A DNA stretch of 32,625 bases. It comes from Lingula anatina (lineage: Eukaryota; Brachiopoda; Lingulata; Lingulida; Lingulidae). Shown here in pieces: positions 30,900-32,625 of this stretch. The DNA lies in assembly GCF_001039355.2 (NCBI RefSeq), contig NW_019775735.1, positions 39,472-72,096 on the forward strand, read 5' to 3'. Position 1 is the stretch's first letter. Each line of letters starts with the position of its first letter. The notes below the pieces were generated by a model. That model worked only from the letters and a program-made list of their open reading frames with translations, searched no databases and had not been told where the DNA came from. The translations under genes were made by a program, and so were the position numbers.

Positions 30900-31440
30900 A
30901 GTATTAATGACAGTCTTCCAATATGAGTTATGTAAATTGACAGCCTTAATTAGTATTTCCTGTCCATCATGTACGCTGTTGTTATCTGAGTCCGTCCACA
31001 GCTGTCACCAAAACTAATTTCGAGCTGACAGTCTTCCAAAGTAAACTCAGTTTAATTACTTTAGTTGTTTTTCTTGGGGCAATAGCTGACTGTCTTCCAA
31101 CTCCGCTGTTTGTCTTCGGTGTTTGACTGGACAGGTACATGTACAGGTACCAAACTTACTTTTGTTAAAATTAATAAGAAGACCAGTTTAACTATCAGTT
31201 TAAACTAGACCAGGTATCTGACCTGAAGAGGTGATGCTGTATTAACAACGCCACTCACACAAGAGAACATACAGGCATACGGTAAAGAAATGTGCCTCCA
31301 GATTTAAAGCTATTGTTCAGCAAAAATGTAAGATCCATACGCTATTGTCAAGTAATGTGCCTGTGTACCGGCATGCACATGCATTGATCCATATCAGTCT
31401 TTTGTATACCCCCACAGTAGATGTCCTGAGACTACTCGGG

Positions 31441-32045
31441 GTGAAACGAGGTCACAGTTGAAAATCTCCGAACCGGCGACCCATTCTCTAGACTTAAACT
31501 TCAATATGTGCATGATCAGTCCCCAAAGTTTCAGTATAATTCCAGCAAATTTCTTGGAATTTAATGGACCTTTGTAGGCTTTATGAAATTTTTCTTTTCT
31601 TTTATTATTATGATTATCTTTTTTTGGGTGGTGGTGGTGGTGGTCACCCTATAACAACAAGAGTCTGAAATTTTCTCAGACCTTTATTGCTCTCTCATCT
31701 CGGTGGTGGTGGTGGGGGGGGGGGGGGTCGAACGAAAGAACCCTCCATTTTTGCCGGGAAAAGGTCCCCTCTGGGTGAAAATTTATCTAGGTACACAAAG
31801 GTTTCATGGTAAAAGATCCAATTTTTCAGAAAAAAAACTCTTCCTTTTGATATTGCTGGCTACAGGCCTGATAAGGGATGCATACTAACAACGGACCGTT
31901 ATAAAAGTTACGTGCACGCTGCACCAGTATAAGAATTTCTTCTTTGTCTTTTACAACCCCCAAGAAAGAACCGATCCCAACGTAACACTGGCTCTTGTTA
32001 AAACGTTTCAGAATGCAGCATTATTCTGTTTCAGTTTATATCGAA
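31441..32045. other. Non-coding stretch with (GGT)n repeats
   Basis: GGT repeats lie at about 31627-31645 and 31700-31728, the second continuing as a G run. No gene is recognised. Confidence 0.5.
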
Positions 32046-32302
32046 GGGGCCTTCCCAGACCCTGTCGTACTTACTGTGGATCGACCTATCTCCAAAGACA
32101 CTCTCGCTAATTTGCAATCAACTAAAGCGGTTTAGATGTCTGTCATGCCTACTAAAGCTGTTAGGGGGTAATTAATTATCGTTTAGCAGCTTCTGAAGGC
32201 GTGCCAGACATCTCAGCCGCTTAAGCTGAAAGCAATTTAGCGAGGAACCCCTCGGAGATGGATGGAGCCTGTTAGATCGATCTAGGTATGGGAACGGGGT
32301 CG
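32046..32302. mobile_element. ATCGAT inverted-repeat element, right-edge copy
   Basis: The right arm (TAGATCGATCTAGGTATGGGAA) mirrors a degenerate left arm (TACTGTGGATCGACCTA). The centre has AGGGGGTAATTAATTATC flanked by GTCTGTCATGCC and GGCGTGCCAGACATC, the same inner inverted pair as other copies. Confidence 0.65.
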
Positions 32303-32529
32303 AAGTCTCAGATATTTCCCCCCAGACGTGAGGGGAGATAAGTCATCAGTGCTGCTGCTGTCAAGTAAAAGAGCTACCGGTATTGACCTAATTGTTATGA
32401 TGACCGCGGGATAACAGAGAGGCTTTTTAGTTCGTTCCATGTCAATGCATGAATAACTGGGTTATTGCAAAGTGTGGATTTGGATTGAATGCAGTAAGGA
32501 GAAATAAAGGGTGTATGTGTGGGTGTGCT

Positions 32530-32530
32530 T

Positions 32531-32572
<42 letters not shown>

Positions 32573-32578
32573 GGAGGG

Positions 32579-32622
<44 letters not shown>
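32530..32622. repeat. (GA)n microsatellite
   Basis: A long GA tract with a short GGAGGGAGGG interruption runs to near the window end. Confidence 0.95.
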
Positions 32623-32624
<2 letters not shown>

Positions 32625-32625
32625 A

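Overview
The window is nuclear DNA from an animal, most likely a marine invertebrate (deuterostome or lophotrochozoan). The evidence is intron-containing genes with GT-AG splice sites, a methuselah/SMB-type receptor exon, long di- and trinucleotide repeats, and many non-autonomous DNA transposons plus LINE, Tc1 and THAP-transposase remnants. There are no operons and no CRISPR, rRNA or tRNA that I can see. Four ambiguous bases (6479, 22018, 30259, 30261) show it is a draft assembly. I cannot name the species.

Layout. 1-1321: the first coding exon (minus strand) of a secretin-family, methuselah-like GPCR; the rest of the gene lies off the left edge. 1.4-6.8 kb: mostly non-coding, with several inverted-repeat elements and a 5'-truncated LINE (about 4280-5454, minus strand). 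6.85-15.29 kb and 15.52-23.7 kb: two tandem copies of one segment. Each copy carries, on the minus strand, a five-exon gene for a small cysteine-rich protein of unknown function and, upstream of it, an intronless type II membrane protein that looks like a GT-A glycosyltransferase. In the first unit the glycosyltransferase is truncated and frameshifted; in the second it is intact (22268-23626, 452 aa). 23.7-25.1 kb: the upstream region of the intact gene, filled by a cluster of about 200-bp inverted-repeat elements. 26.5-27.1 kb: a dead Tc1/mariner element. 27.4-28.1 kb: three tandem, diverged exon-like units. 28.95-31.4 kb: a third glycosyltransferase copy with its own upstream region, killed by two frameshifts and by a 516-bp transposon with a clean 4-bp target duplication. 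31.4-32.6 kb: non-coding, one more inverted-repeat element, ending in a (GA)n tract.

The most notable signal is the pair of cysteine-rich genes. Their intron 3 differs by only about 2% and exons 3 and 5 differ mainly at silent sites. Exons 2 and 4, which carry most of the cysteines, differ at about 32 replacement codons against about 8 silent ones (hand alignment), while all cysteines are kept. This is the pattern of a diversifying, probably extracellular protein family, linked in tandem to a Golgi-type glycosyltransferase. The duplications also give internal 'empty sites' that date several transposon insertions and define their ends.
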